Source: Brachionus rotundiformis
Lineage: Eukaryota > Rotifera > Eurotatoria > Ploima > Brachionidae
Direction: 5' to 3'
NCBI GenBank assembly: GCA_016802295.1
Contig: JAESIW010000203.1
Span: 248,001-312,000, forward strand
Length of the DNA stretch: 64,000 nucleotides
Below the pieces are notes generated by a model. It had not been told where the DNA came from, did not search any database, and was given only the letters and a program-made list of their open reading frames with translations. Of this stretch, positions 1 through 14,522 are shown piece by piece (the stretch's first letter is position 1; each line of letters starts with the position of its first letter). A program made the position numbers and the translations under genes.

Positions 1-3000
1 ATGCTTACAACACTTGGATCGCACAGTTGTCGATCATTAGCTATTTAACCTTTTCCTATGTATCAAATCAATAATGCTATTTTATTATTTATATATATGT
101 GTTTCTCAAATGAATGATGATAAGCTTAATTGCTATTACTTGAGCGCGCAAAAATCATCATTAAAATAGAATAAAGGAAATATTGTCGACTAAATGGCAG
201 AATTATGACGCTCTATAGTCAAATTAATATGCTGAATAGAGTCGAAATGATTCTCCAAGGTATTAAGTTTCTTAACGACAGGTGTCTCTATTGATTTTTT
301 ATCATATTTAAACTATAGGCTTTTAAAACTTAAAAGGTTAATGCATACTCATAAAAATAAGCATTAATTCTCCTAATTGTCTTGAAATACTACTAATAAT
401 AATAATTTCAAGAAGCTTGTTAAATTTATTTCTAAGAAAATTACATATCCAGGTATTACAATTTTAATTTAGTCAAAAGTTGGTTCTTATTTAACAATTT
501 AAGTATTTAAAAAATAAATTAGTTTATAAAAAAAAGTTAATTTACAAATCTCATTCATTCATTTTGTATAAATTATTGTTAAATTATTGATGGATCATTT
601 TAATTATGAGAAAATAAACAAATATTTTTTTCTTTAATTTATTTCTTAAATTACATTTTAGACAAATATGTAAAAAAAATTAAGAATTAAATTTAATATT
701 TCTAATTATCAAATTGAAAAAAAAAACATTATACAATCAACAAAATAAATTCTAGTCTTTTTTTAGCTATTAATTTGTTGAAATTTTATCTCTACTAAAC
801 TAATTATGTAATTAAATATGTATTGTTTTGAATTCATATGAAATTTTTTAACAATTTAAACAAGAATTAATTTTTTTTATCTCTAGGGCATAATGTTTTT
901 TAATTGTTAATTTAAAAATAAACTGCTTAAATTTAAAATAAAAAAAATAAACTAAGAATGGTGTAATATCTCTCATGAAGCAGGCGAATTGTCATAATTA
1001 TATTTTGTATTCTATTTTTTTTCTTTAAAATTAAATTGAGAGTGAAAACATGGTTTATTTAGCTTTTTAAATTGCCTTAGGCCTAAACTATAAAAACATG
1101 GTCTTTGAATAGAAAAAAAGGTGATTGAAAAAACAAAATTATTAGAAGAAAAAAAATAACATATTTTTCTTAGAAAATTGACTCTTAAGGTTAAGAAAGA
1201 CTTACTGCAATCTTAATAAAAACAGATATATTTCAATTATTCGTATTAAAAACCATATGAAATTCGGAAGCAGCTCAAATTTCATTTCAAATAAGACCTA
1301 AGTATTTTTTCTCTATTTTCACATAAAGCCTATATCGATTAAATACTCAAAACAATCTAGTATTCTAAATATACTTAAAATAATAAAATGAGAATAAAAA
1401 TTAAATTATGCTCATTTATTTGAAGAATTGATAAAAGGCCGAGCTGGTGGTGTACTGACCAACAAACAAATGTCAAACAAATCTTTAATAAATCTTTGGA
1501 CAAGTCAATAAGTGTGGTATTGACCGGCAGTTTTGGCTAGATTGGCATTTTTAATTTGTTTAATAAACCAAATCTTTGAACTAAAAAGCTCGGCAATATT
1601 TTCCCCAAAGATAAAATCGGTGTTAAACTAATCTATTAAAAATATCAACACGAATTTAAACTTTTTTTATTTTATTTCATCTAATAAACCCCTGAGCTTA
1701 ATTTGCTCAAAAAAGCTCTTAAAAAATAATACACTTGTGTGCACGTACACATTCATTAATAATAAAATACAAAATTATTTCTATTTTAAGACTCAAAGAT
1801 TAAATTTTGAAATAAAGTGATATGAAAAAAATATATAAAAAAAAAAATGAAAAAAACAAAAAAAAACAAGAACTTGACACTTAAAACTTTTATTGTTTTG
1901 GTATTAATTGAAAGCTAATTTTCTAGTCTTATTCACTAGTATATACATATAAGTATATAAATATATATTTATTATTTTATTTGTGTGTTCTAAGATATTA
2001 GGCCTTATTTGATTAGATCTTATATTTCAAAAAGAAAAAGTTAATTTTTGAAAGAGTAGTAAGCGATAAATCTAATTTAAGAATATCATTATTCGAGTTA
2101 AGTCGAACGCTGAAAATCTTGAGTATTTGCGTCTGACAATTAAATGCTAAAGAAAACAAAATTAGCAATATTAAATTCTAATTATTCCATTTGTTTTTCA
2201 ATGTTCCAAAATCAATTACTCCCATTAAATAAAATGACATTTTTGCTCTCTCTTTCTCTTTTTTTCTCCTGATCAACTTTTTCCATTTCCCGACAAAATT
2301 TATCTCAATTCCCCAATTGATAAGAAGAAATATAAATTTGATTATAAAGCCTATTTTATCAAATCTGATATCTCAAATAACAATTCCTAATGTGCTCATC
2401 AATCATCAAATATGTTTCCAACAACAAAAAGAAAAAAATATAAATATACTTTTTTTTTTAATTTACAGAAATTGGTTCCAATTACTTTTTGATCTTGAGC
2501 CAAAACTAATACTAATAATCATATTGTGACATAAATTGAATTTTTTTATTTTCTTTTAATTTATTGAAAATAAATGTAATAAAATTTATTCTAATCAAAA
2601 AATAAGCTAATTGCTATTGATTAGATTTTCAATTTTGGTTTATTTAAGCCGATAACCTATTAGTTAATAATTTATTGGAATTCTCTCGGATTAATCATAA
2701 TCCTTTACATTTAAACCAATTTCTTTTTATTCAATCAAAAAAATATGTCTAAAATAAGAAACTATTTTTGTATGAGCAGACAACAAAAAATTTATTTAAA
2801 ATTCATATCCTGATTTGAAAAATAGAATATAATTAATAATTAGAAAAAAAAATATATTTATATATTAAAAATCAAATTATTGTGAAAATATTTGATATGC
2901 TTTGAAATGGCACAACATCTTAAAATTGACTAAAATTCCAATTTATTTTTCAAGCACAAACAACCTATCTAATTTAAAACTATAATTAATTTTATATATT

Positions 3001-6000
3001 AAAAAAAACTATTTCCCTAGAATTTAAATTTATCATGAGACGTTTTTTTTACTGATTTAAAACAAAATTAACCTTGATAACAAATGATTAAAAAAGTGAA
3101 TCATAGGCGACATATTTAAAATTTAGAGAGAAATGAGTCATTTAATTATCTTATTGCTATTTTTAATTTTATATTCAGTATGTCTAATAAGCTCTGTGAC
3201 AAATAAAATATAATAAAAAAGTTATCTAAACTTATGATTAGCTTATGATTCTTATTCAAATTATTCATGTGGGCAATTTACGGTTTCGTTTACAATTAAA
3301 ATTGTCATTTATGCTTGAAATACTAACCAAATAACTAATCATTAGTTCAATTTAAAAATTTAAACTAAGAAATAATTTAGAATTTCTGAGAATATAATTA
3401 ATGATTATCTGATAGGCTTTTAATTTAAAGTCTAGATTGAATAATGTTTAATTAAATTTTATAATTATACTAATAGAATTAAAACTTAATGCTTTCAAAA
3501 TAAAATCGCTTGCTAAACTGTTTTAGTTTTATCCTTTTTAAATTAATATATCTATAGTATTAGAATAAACTACCAAATTTTACCCTCGATTCTCTCTCTT
3601 TTTTTATTATTCATCTAAATCACTTATTTAAAAATCGGATTTATTTTCCATTAATTGCATAATTCCAAATCCTCTAAGGATAAGACTAAAATCTTTGCCA
3701 TTTAAAGCGTAAATTTTGATCTACTCAAGAATAAGCTAAGCTATCAGACTGGAAAACAACTTAGGCAAAAAAAAAAGCAGTGTGCTACATTCAAAGCAAT
3801 TAAGTTAAAATTATTTTTCCAAAACCAATTTTATTTCTATTTAATTTAAATTTTATCTATTCAATCTGTAAACAATATATAAAAGCCACATAATTTTTTT
3901 ATTTTAAATTACACCATACTTAATTACTGTAGCAAACGTAGAGCATTCTCTCTATGCAACAACTTATAAAAGAAATTAATCACTTCAAAAATTTCATTCC
4001 AAAAGCAATAAACCAAAAATTAAATTAAAAAAAAAATCACAAAAATAAAATTTGTTTTTACCTTTAATAGAGAAATATTTGTACAGACATTTTTGAATCT
4101 ATTAAGCTCTTTTCTCTCTCTTTTTGATCAACAATCTTAAGTGCTCAATAAGCAAACAATCAAGTTTAAATTAAATTTTTTTTCTTCTAGGAATTTTGAT
4201 TATGAAATATTAAATAATTAGAATCACTACAAATTTAGTTATTTAGAAATTGAGCAATCGATTTAAATTAACATTGTTCGAAGATTTTATTTTATTAAAA
4301 AATAAAAAAAAAAATATTAAAGTGTCATTTACATCAAGTTTGATAATTTACTTAAAAAATTGATCTTGAGTATTTATATTTTATTCATGCATTAGGGATT
4401 AATACGGAAATAGAAATGCACATAAATAAAAATGGCAGCTAACATTTAATTTCCTCTCGACAAAATTTAATTTAATTTAATTTAATCAAGCAACAATTGA
4501 AAATCTCAAAGCTAGAAAATAAATAAAGCGAATTTTTCTCTCTTATTTTTTTTAGATTTTTTTTCAATTTAAATCATTTTACTCAAATGATTTCCTGCTA
4601 ATTACGACAGTCATCTAGGAGAAAAAAGAAAGACACCAAAAAATTAAACTTTATGAATTCACTCATGTAAAAATATATATATAAAAACAAAAAACAATAA
4701 TATACACACAAGTCCCATTTGGCATTGCTTAATTGCTTTCAAAATAAATCGATATTTTCAACTCCGTGCAAAGCCTTCTTTAAATTATCGAATAAAATAT
4801 ATATTATTTAATTATTAATTTAATTTATTTCTCTTATGCTTCCTCTAAAATAAGTGATTGTAATTCACTTTCAAATTAAAACAGGATTTAGAATTTGAGG
4901 CCCTTGTGGATTTATTTTCCTATCATAGAAGCATAAATATTTTGTGTCTGTAGGCTGCTTTTAAAAAAATTAAATAAAATAACTTTAATTATAAACCCAA
5001 AATTAGAATAGAACTAAAAAAACCAAAACTCAAGTGCTTAATACTACGAATAAAATTCAAATTAATTATCTGCAAATACAACTTAAATTTATTACACTTG
5101 AACTAAGCTAAATCCTTATCTAATCATTTATTTGCACTTATTGGTACTTGATTTGGCATATAGGGCTGAGAAATTCTCAGACTTATTTTTTTCTATGATT
5201 AATCTCCAGGGCTTTCAATTTGTATCAATTGATTTTGCTCAAGATTTCGACCCATTTAAAGCCAAAACTACCTTAAAAACAAACACTCTTTAGGCATATA
5301 TTATACACCTTTAATTAGTATTCTATTATCATTGCATAAACAGGAAAACAATTAGAAAAATTCCCATAAAATAAATTTCAAATTGGTCATAAATGGCACA
5401 ATTTGTCAAGGTATTGCATGACTAAACCAAGTATAGCTAATTTGAATACATGTAATCTAAATCTAAATTAGGACCAGAATTTTGTTGCCAGATCAATTTA
5501 AAATCCATAATAACAAGCATTAATAATGAAAACATAAAAATGAAATATAATAACCTTTTCCTTTTCTTTTATCGCAATTAATTTAACTCGAACGGAACTC
5601 TATATCAATAAAAATTGGTATATTTTATTATTCTCTTTAGCTACTGCTCTTAATGCTTTAGTCAAAGTACTCAAATATGCTTAATAAGCTTTAACAACCT
5701 ATTATTTATAAAAAATAATATTTATATATGAATTAAAAATCAATAAAAAATAAAAACTAAAAAAAAACTTGACACGAAAAAATTCAAATTTTAATCATCA
5801 AATATCTTTAATTAAAATTAAAATTAAAATTATTGATTGCAATTAATAACTTGTACATAGATAATAAAACAAAATCAGCATGAACAAAAATTTCTCTTTT
5901 AAAGTTTAAACTTAATAAGGCCCAAAAATCAAACGTTCTTTCTTTTTTTTCTCTCTCTATTTTCTCTCCAAGATCCCTGTTTATAATTATATTAATTAAA

Positions 6001-9000
6001 TAAATATTAAATATGCAAGTTAGTTAGTTTTTGTTCTCTTTTGTTTGATATATGATAAAAATCGATAGTTTTAAATATGTGTTTTTATTTTTCTTGTAAT
6101 TAACTTTTTGTGAGATTTCAAATATTTGAGTTCTTTTCTTCTCTCCAAGCCAGCATGTTTTTCAACCAAGAACACTTCAAACTATATTTATTGTTATCAT
6201 TACTTAAAGTAATTAATTTACTTAAATGATTTTCTAATATAAAATAAAATTCTTATCTTCTCTCTCTCTCTTTCCTAATGAGTTAAGAAAAGAGCACTTG
6301 AAACGTTTGCCAAAATTATCTAACAATCTTGGAAACAATTTGACGTTTATTTATTTAGAAGCAAATATAAACAAAAGTGCTCGCAGCAGTTTTCTATGTT
6401 TTATGAATCTAAATCTAACTTTTAAAGATTATGAAAATAACTTGATTATTATTCATTTAAAAACACAATTAAAAAGCTTCGAGTCAATTATTATAAAATG
6501 AAAAGTCTTAACAATATATTAACTTGTCTCTGATTCACTTGACTTTACCAAAGGTTCGTCCATATGGATCGAATCTGCTATTAAAGACAATTATTAAAAT
6601 AGCTTCGCAAAAACTTATTTTTTTTCTAATCAAACATTGTTACTAAATGATACCAGATATGGTTATCAATTCTTAAACAATTGAAATTTAAGCATTGCTA
6701 AATAATCTCAAATTAATTTAATAAATAATTTTTATTTTTGAGTAATAAACAATCAACCTGTTATTGATTACAATTCTATCTCTCTTATAAATCTAATAAT
6801 TAACAAAAAAAAATGCCAAATTAAATCTCTAATAAATAAATGTTAACCATTATTCATGAAGTTTATTTGATTAATTAAGTTATACGATTAGCTAACTATA
6901 TTTTGTTGTTTCAAAATTATTATCCATCATTTGGAAAAAATAACAAAATCCTCTTGGCAATTAATTTCGGTTTTAAAAGCTTTTTCTTAAAATTTCAAGC
7001 TTTCAAAATTATTAATTAGTTAAAAATTTATTTTCCAATTTCCTTAATCGTCTTTTGATTATTATTTCCTTGAAATGTAAGGGCATTTCCGCAAGTTATT
7101 AATATCATTTCAAAATATCATTCTAATAAGTTATCTAATCAAATTTAGCTTCCCATACTATAATTAAAGATTTGAATTAAAAAAGAATCGTCTGCTGAAA
7201 AATCCATAATGCCACTAGATAAATATCTCAGCTATGATAAAAAATAGATATGATAGAATATACAAAGCTTCATGTCGTGATTTAATTAAAAACAGTAATA
7301 ATCTAATTTTTAAACAAAACTTCAATTTTTATTTATTTATTATCTTATCTTTAATTGAGCTATAACTCACTTTTATTATGGAAAAAAAATGAGATTTTAA
7401 TTTTTAATCAAATTTAAATGACCAAGAGCCTCCAAAGACTGTCCTAATTGAATTCAAATAAATAAAAGTCAAAATTTAACATGCTTAATCTTGATATACA
7501 TTTTAAAATTTGAGATGATAATGAGAAATGTTAACCAAGTAAATCTTTAAACAAAATTTTTCTCTTTATTATCTTATAATTTCTAAATGCTAAATAAACA
7601 CAAAACTACTCAGACTGATATTGTTTCAAAACTTTTGTAATTTAGAAAATATGTAGTAGAACAAAATTTATTAAGTAAAATGCAAAATTTATTTGTGACA
7701 AAACCTGTAGGCACTTATTTCCTTATAGCTAATATCTGATCATAGTCACAATCATTTTTAAAAATTTGCCAACAGGCCTTCCAATATTAAAATTATTTTA
7801 TTTTTAGAATATATTTAAAAATTGTTTGTGTACCATTACTTAATTTAAAAATCTTCTTTTGGAATTAATTAATCTCTCACAATATTAAAATATTAAATCC
7901 CAACATAATCCTCCGACACCATACAAGCCTTGCATGCCATCTATTTTGAGCGAATTTGAGCTCCAAGCCAATTAAGTCCCAATTAACAAAGCGTCATTTT
8001 ACTTTTTAAATTCCTTGATAAAAATCCTTAAACAATTATCCCAAAAGGCAACCTTTCTTACCTAGCAACAAGTGCATATATAAAAAAATAATTAATAAAT
8101 TAATCAATTTTAAAGAAAATTAGCTACGTCAATATTAAGCTTTTGAGTCAAATCAATCGAATGTTCACATCCTTAATCCTAATTTAATCCTTGCAGAGCA
8201 ATTTGCCATGACTGAAATAATAGCTTAAATAATAAACCTGTCATAATTTTTAATAAATGAGTTTTTGTGGTCGTGCAAACATGATAAATACCTTGTGCCT
8301 TTACCTTAATTAGTAAAAAGAAAAAAAAATTTATGTGTAATAAATGAGGCTTTAATCAGGCTCCCGAACTAATTGATCAGAAACTAATACCATCAGCATA
8401 AACGTTTGACATGAAGCGACAAAATCTTCCTATTAAAAAAAGCCAATTGAATGAAACAAAAAGTAAAAATTTATTTTATATTTTTTTCTTAAACCAGAGA
8501 TTAAGTTAAATGAAAAAATTTTGAATTAATTCTGTGAGATAAATTGAGCTTATTTTAATTTGGAACCAAATTTTTAGAAAATTGCTTTTGATTAGAATTT
8601 ATGCAAGGAAATAATTTAATTCCAGCTCTGTATTTAAAGATCAATAAAAATAACTAATTAAATACATTATATAGAATAAAAATCCTGTTTCAAAATCAAG
8701 CTCTTAATTCATTTACGTTTGATTTATCAAATTTCAATATTTTATTATTTTATCAGAAATCAGAAGAACTGATATTTCAATTATCTGTATTTATCTATTT
8801 AAATAATTTATGATTGATCGTTGTTAAAAAACGATTTTAAATTTAGATAAAAAAAGATCCAAATTTTCAATTAGTTTTTAAATAATTGGTTTAAAATTTT
8901 GGAACAATTTGGCATTTTAACCAAAGCAAAAATAAATTATACAATTTTGTTTTTGATTTTTGATTTTTTAGTTTTATTTTTATAACCTAAAGTTTCAATG

Positions 9001-10096
9001 TAAATATTTGACATTTATTCCTCTACAGCAATGGAATTAGATATTATATAAAATTGTTCTCTTTATGATTATAAAATAAAATAAATGTTAATATAGCTAA
9101 AAGCTAGCTTAATTTAGTTAATTAAAATAATTCTATGCCGGAAAGTAAAATCTCCAAGAAATAAAACTTATCAAAGTTTACATTATTTTTTTATTTAAAT
9201 TTGAATATATCTTCAGGCAAATGGAATAATTAATGGTATATATCAATAAAAAGTGCTTTAAATAGCGTTTTTTTCAAATCGAAAGTCTTTCAGGTTTTTT
9301 TTTTATCTCAATTAGAGTAAAAAAGTAAAAACTTTTTTATTTTTAAATGCTTTATAACTTTAAGCCTTTTTATCAAAATTTATTTTTCAATAAATTAGTT
9401 TATTACTAGTTAAAATTAATCTAAATAAAAAGATGAATAAAAAACTAAAATAAAATAAAAATGTTGCTATCTTTATCTTTTATTATGGCAAATAATTTTT
9501 ACCAAAAATTGAACTTGATCTTCAAATTTAAAATGGGATTAAAAGATTATTAGAATAAAGTGAAAAGAAAACTTTAAACTCTAAAATTAAAAAAAAATTG
9601 TCACAAAAAAGATGGTTTATTCACAATTTGTAAATAGGACACAAGTAAATAAACCTTTGAAAATTGGCGAGAATCTAACGATTTTATATTTGCTTAGGGT
9701 TGAATTCAAAAAGAGATATCACAAAAATATATAGCTTTATGAAATATAAATGACAACAACCATTTGGACAAGCTAAAACAAAAATGAACCAAAATTAAGT
9801 TGTTGTATTCATGAATATGAATAGATAAACTTAAATTTTTGCCAAAATCTCATGCTTAAGATTATGACAAATATTGTTTATTCATTACTTAGAATATTTT
9901 TGCCTCATTTATTTAAATCTATCTCTTAGTCTAAATACCTAAATCATAACGTGCTTACCATTAGAGAACAAAACTTTCCACAAATAATAAAAAAAGCGAA
10001 TAAAAATTAAGATTTTTGTATTTTTTTAAAAGAACATTGGACAAAAGATTGGTATTTGACCATTGTTGGTTTGTTTGATTTGTAATCAGCTTTCAA
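1..10096. other. AT-rich region without a supported gene
   Basis: This 10-kb stretch upstream of the innexin is extremely AT-rich and full of short A and T runs. The longest open frames (70 and 67 codons) have no recognisable domain and the same composition as the background. Pyrimidine tracts of CTCTCT type recur near 2250, 3590, 4110, 5950 and 6255. Short AATTT and ATTAAA tandem runs occur near 4465-4490 and 5810-5832. Slightly GC-richer patches lie at about 1440-1560 and 7900-8010. They could be regulatory DNA or isolated exons, but I cannot assign them. I see no tRNA, rRNA or CRISPR-like array. Confidence 0.6.
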
Positions 10097-11701
10097 ATGG
10101 ACTTTGTGAATGCACTGCGGAGTCTTGGTGTCTCCAAAAAGCACAGCCAGCACAACGATGACTTGTTTGTTGACAGACTTAATCATAGATACACCGTGGC
10201 TATAATAATAGCTTTTGCTTTAGTGGTCACCATGAGCCAATATGGCGGAAACCCAATCAATTGCTGGTACAACATCTTAATCAATTAAAAAAATTAATTA
10301 AAATTATTAAATAAACTTAAATAGGGTTCCAGGACATTTTACCGGAAACTATGCCACTTATGCTGATAATATTTGGTAATTTTTAGAACAAAAATAATCT
10401 AAAAAAATTAGTCAATTAATTAATAAATAAAAAAAAAAAATATATAGTTGGGTGTCTAGTACATATAATATTCCGCTTAACGAAGAATTGCCAATAGACG
10501 AGACAGAGAGAAAGGTAAAACTGTTGAAATACTATCAATGGACACCATTTATACTTTTATTCCAAGCCTTATTATTTTATTTACCACGAATGATTTGGTA
10601 AGACTCGTAAATAAAAAAATCTATTTTTTTTTATCTTAAGTTTAATTGTAATTTAATTTTTGCAAATAAAGGCGCTCATTAAACGACAAATCAGGTCTTG
10701 ATATTCAAAGTTTGGTCGACGCTGTGTACAGTTTCAACACAGACATATCCAAATATGCGGACAAACAAAAACTAATTAATTATTTGACAAATTTATTTGA
10801 TAATTATGTGAAAACTGCCAAAAATCCAGACAAATTGGTACATGGTGATGCGCGCATGGTAAACCGCGATGATGCCAAGATAACTCGACGCAAAATTTCC
10901 AAGACTGATCTCAAATCTGACGAAGATGCATCTGAATTTGTCATCAATGAAATCTATGAAGAACAGGAAGAGCCTAGGTCAAAAAAATTTCTCACATCTG
11001 TGCGCCGATTTTCCAAAATATTGTGCATTACCAAAGGCAAGCGATACGGAAACTACCTCCTAGCTTTATTTGTGTTCGTAAAGCTCCTATACTCCCTAAA
11101 CTCTGTCATTCAGTTGTTTATGCTCAATCATTTTCTTGGCAATGACTTTCTTGTTCTAGGTCTTGAAGTTATAAACAAAATTTGGAACGGAGAAGACTGG
11201 ACCCAGATCAACCGATTTCCCAGAGTGACCATGTGCGATTTTAGAATAAGAGAGGTCGGAATTGTGCATAGATACACCGTACAATGTGTCCTATCAATCA
11301 ATCTCTTTAATGAAAAAATTTTTATTTTTTTGTGGTTTTGGCTCTGCTTGGTCAGCATATTCAATGTAATAGATTTGATAAACTGGACCTATGCTCTTAT
11401 AATCAACACTCACGAAAGCTATATTTATGTCAAGAGAAGGCTTAATGTCCTAAATTCGCCAATTTTGAATGCCAAAAAGTCCGAATTCAGCCTCGAAGAC
11501 AAGAAATTATACAAAAACTTTGTCCAAAATTATCTCAAAGAGGACGGTGTCTTGGCACTTCGATTGCTATCCAGAAACTCTCAAGATCTTATTGTATCTG
11601 AATTGATTTCCAGTTTGTTTAATGTTTATAAGACAGGAGTTCGATCAAGTCGCCGTAATGAATTACGAGATGACCAAAGCTCTCTTAATAGTCAATCTTA
11701 A
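10097..11701 (+). CDS. innexin (gap-junction channel protein)
   Basis: Four exons (10097-10266, 10325-10375, 10448-10597, 10672-11701) encode 466 aa. Innexins form gap junctions and non-junctional channels in invertebrate plasma membranes. Seen in the sequence: a short cytoplasmic N-terminus, TM1 at about residues 33-51, and a first extracellular loop with Cys56 and Cys74 (NPINCW and NICW). The innexin signature YYQWTPF is at residues 102-108, entering TM2. The second extracellular loop has Cys312 and Cys329 before TM4, and the tail is hydrophilic. The cytoplasmic loop between TM2 and TM3 is long and charged (roughly residues 125-250), carrying a KITRRKISK stretch. All three introns are 50-75 nt, and the exon lengths total 467 codons including the stop. 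Family assignment is firm; which innexin paralogue it is cannot be told. Confidence 0.95.
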
Positions 11702-12231
11702 TTTACTAGGCTTTTAATTAATAAATTTGCTTTTAAAAATATCGAGTCAATTTTTAACTTTGGTTTGAATTAATTTAAAATAAATTAAAAAAATCAATTA
11801 GTTTTTTATCTTATTATCACATAGTTAAGTTTATCTAATCTCAATTATAAAATTAGTTAAAAAAAAATTTTTATTCTTACATTTTAGATATTAGAAATAA
11901 AAAATATAAAAATAAATGTGTTTATTATTGATTTAAATAATTAATTTAAAATAAATTAGAAACATTAACAATTATTTTTTTTTCAAATTTAAATTTTTAT
12001 CTTTAATTTAGATATAAATTAATTGTATTGATTCAAAATGTGAAAAAACATATGTGAGACTTAATTCAAGTCTTTTTCTAATACATTTAACGCCTTTTTT
12101 AGATTTTAAAATAATTATTTTATCAAGCTATAAGTTTACATGTGAAAATAAGACTGTTTTAGCTGCTAAAATTATCTTTTAATAATAATATTTAAATTGA
12201 TTGAACTTAAAAAATTAAAAATTAACAAAAA
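11702..12231. other. intergenic spacer, innexin to PLB1-like gene
   Basis: AT-rich spacer between two co-directional genes. It contains a poly(A) signal just after the innexin stop and nothing else I can support. Confidence 0.6.
11720..11725 (+). terminator. poly(A) signal of the innexin gene
   Basis: A canonical AATAAA starts 19 nt after the innexin stop codon on the same strand. In DNA this AT-rich the hexamer is common by chance, so only its position supports it. Confidence 0.4.
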
Positions 12232-13928
12232 ATGAAAACTGTAATTTTTACAATTTTATCATTACTAAACACAGGTATTAAAAAATAAAATTAAATGACA
12301 TAGTCTTTAAATTTTGATAAAATTATATTCAAAAACTAAATGACAATGTTATCTCCAATGATAAAAAATTATTATTAATAATTTAATTATACAGGGCTGA
12401 TTTTAAGTACCGGTTTTGATAAAGAATATGTCGAATACATTCTGAAAAACCCATGGAAAATCAATGAAAAAATGGCACTTAAGCCTTCTGGTGGCCTAAA
12501 GAGTCGTTTTTCATGCAACACTACTCCAACTAATAAACAGAAACCAACTAGTGTCCATGCATTGAGACCACACGACATTGAAATAATAGGGGCACTCGGC
12601 GACTCATTAACAGTTTTTTAAATTATTAACTATTAGAGATAAATCGATTTAATTTAAAAATACATTAAGGCTGCCAATGGTGCCAAAGCAACGAATATTT
12701 TAGGTCTAATTGAAGAGTGCAGAGGAGTGTCATGGTCAATGGGAAGCGAAAATCCCAATCTTAGCCAATCTATTACATTACCAAGTAATTAAGGCAATTT
12801 TTTTATTTAGAGAACAAACAAATTAATTATCTAAGATATTTTGAAACAGTTCAATCCAAATTTGTTTGGTGCTTCAACAGGTTCTGGCTCTCATACTTCC
12901 GCAAATGCAGGTTTTAATATGGCAAAACCTGGAGAAACATCCGAGTGGGACTAATTAATATTTTTTTCTGTAAATAAAGTTTAATTAAAGTGATATGATG
13001 GCCCAAGCGATAAATTTAGTCACAAAAATGAAAGCAACAACTGAAATTGACTTCAACCAAGGTTGGAAATTGGTCACCATTTTTGTAGGCGGTAATGATT
13101 TGTGTCATGCTTGTAAAAATGTAAAAAATGATAAAAAAATATTTTATAAATAATGTTCAATTTTTGTTCTAGTCAAAATATACTGCTGAAAAATATATTG
13201 AAAGAATAGAAAATGTATTGGACTATTTGTATGAAAATTTGCCAAGAACTTTAATTAATTTGGTGGTTTCGTTGGACGTAACTGTAATAGATGAATTGCC
13301 TGGTACAACATGTAGAAATATGCAAAAGTATCTCAATTATTTCTTTAAAATTATGTATAATTTTATATTTTTTTAAAAGAACATTTTGTGAATGTGGTTT
13401 GTCGCTTAGTTTCAGAAATACTCTTTTAGACATGACACGAAATATCCAAATTGGAACCGAAGAATTAATAAACAGTGGCAAATATGATACTAAAAATGAT
13501 TTTACAGTGGTTATTCACAAGTTTATGAAAAATATGACAGTGCCTAAAAAAGTAAAGGTGAAATTTAGATTAATGGTTGGTAAAATTTTGATTGAAAGGA
13601 TGATGGTTCAGCTGATTACAGCTTTTTTTCACCTGACTGCTTTCACTTCAGTACAATAGGACATGAGGCCTCTGCAGTTGAGCTTTGGGGAAGCATGGTA
13701 ATTTCTTTGTTTTAAAAAAAAATAGTTTTAAACTTATTAAAAATTAATATCAAGCTGACACCAGTCGGACAAAAGTCAGATAAATGGATATATATGAACC
13801 AACCAATTCCTTGTCCACAAGAAGTATACTTCTATTTTGTGGCTAATTTTTTTTTATTAAAATTATTACTTTTTAAGAATTCTCCTTACATATTCACCAA
13901 TCTTAATAGTCAGATTAAAAAAAATTAA
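12232..13928 (+). CDS. PLB1: phospholipase B1-like GDSL lipase, single domain
   Basis: Ten exons: 12232-12274, 12395-12612, 12670-12784, 12836-12944, 12991-13120, 13173-13327, 13380-13551, 13599-13697, 13755-13823, 13878-13928. They encode 386 aa. The first exon gives a short hydrophobic leader, so the protein is probably secreted or membrane-targeted. SGNH/GDSL hydrolase blocks are present: GDSLT with nucleophile Ser85, the GGND block at 195-198, and DCFH at 327-330 supplying Asp and His. The order and surrounding sequence (VHALRPHDIEIIGALGDS, TLPNILKQFNP, SPDCFHFS) match one repeat of animal phospholipase B1, which cleaves acyl groups from phospholipids and other lipids. Mammalian PLB1 has four tandem repeats and a C-terminal anchor. 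Here there is one repeat and no C-terminal membrane segment. Introns are 46-120 nt. The first exon is the least certain part. Confidence 0.9.
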
Positions 13929-14522
13929 ATTAACAACATTTTTGTTATCTAAACTAATAAATTTTTAAATTTAATTTTTTGAATTTTTTATCAAAATTCT
14001 GAGTCATTAAATTATGTAATCAATATTTTTATCAATCCAATCATCAGTGGTCTCATTATTATGATATGCATTCGAAAATTAAAAACCTATCATATTTACA
14101 TAGTGATTGTGTAATAGATAAAGACAAAACTATCTATACAACCTTCTTTTTTTTCGTCTAAGTCAACAAGAACAAATTAGAGCTTACATAACCATTCAGT
14201 TTATATTAATCTTTTGTATATATATTTAGATAAAAAAATTACGCAGATTCAAATTTTGTGAAATAATTCTATTCTAATTAAAACTAACCTGGTACTCAAT
14301 TAAATTTTATAAAAATTTTTAAAATTTATTCTAAATCCTTTATTATCTAATTTTATTGGACTCTAATTGAAGAAATAGTTCCAAGTTATAAACCTTTATT
14401 TTAAAAATATTTAACTAAAAGATAAAAAATTTGAAAAAAAGCGAACAACAATGCCAATCAAATCAAATTCTTAATTTTTAAATGCATAAAAGATACTATT
14501 TGTGTATAGATAAAATAAAAGA
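13929..14522. other. convergent intergenic spacer
   Basis: 3' ends of the PLB1-like gene (+) and POFUT1 (-) face each other across AT-rich DNA. Apart from an AATAAA after the PLB1-like stop I see nothing in it. Confidence 0.6.
13956..13961 (+). terminator. poly(A) signal of the PLB1-like gene
   Basis: AATAAA begins 28 nt past the PLB1-like stop codon in the sense orientation. Supported only by motif and position. Confidence 0.35.

Noticed and set aside
2317..2529. 70-codon open frame on the plus strand
   Set aside because: Composition matches the AT-rich background (Ile, Asn, Leu, Lys), no domain, no plausible splice partners.
6298..6501. 67-codon open frame on the plus strand
   Set aside because: Starts on a non-ATG codon, with no homology and no exon-like composition.
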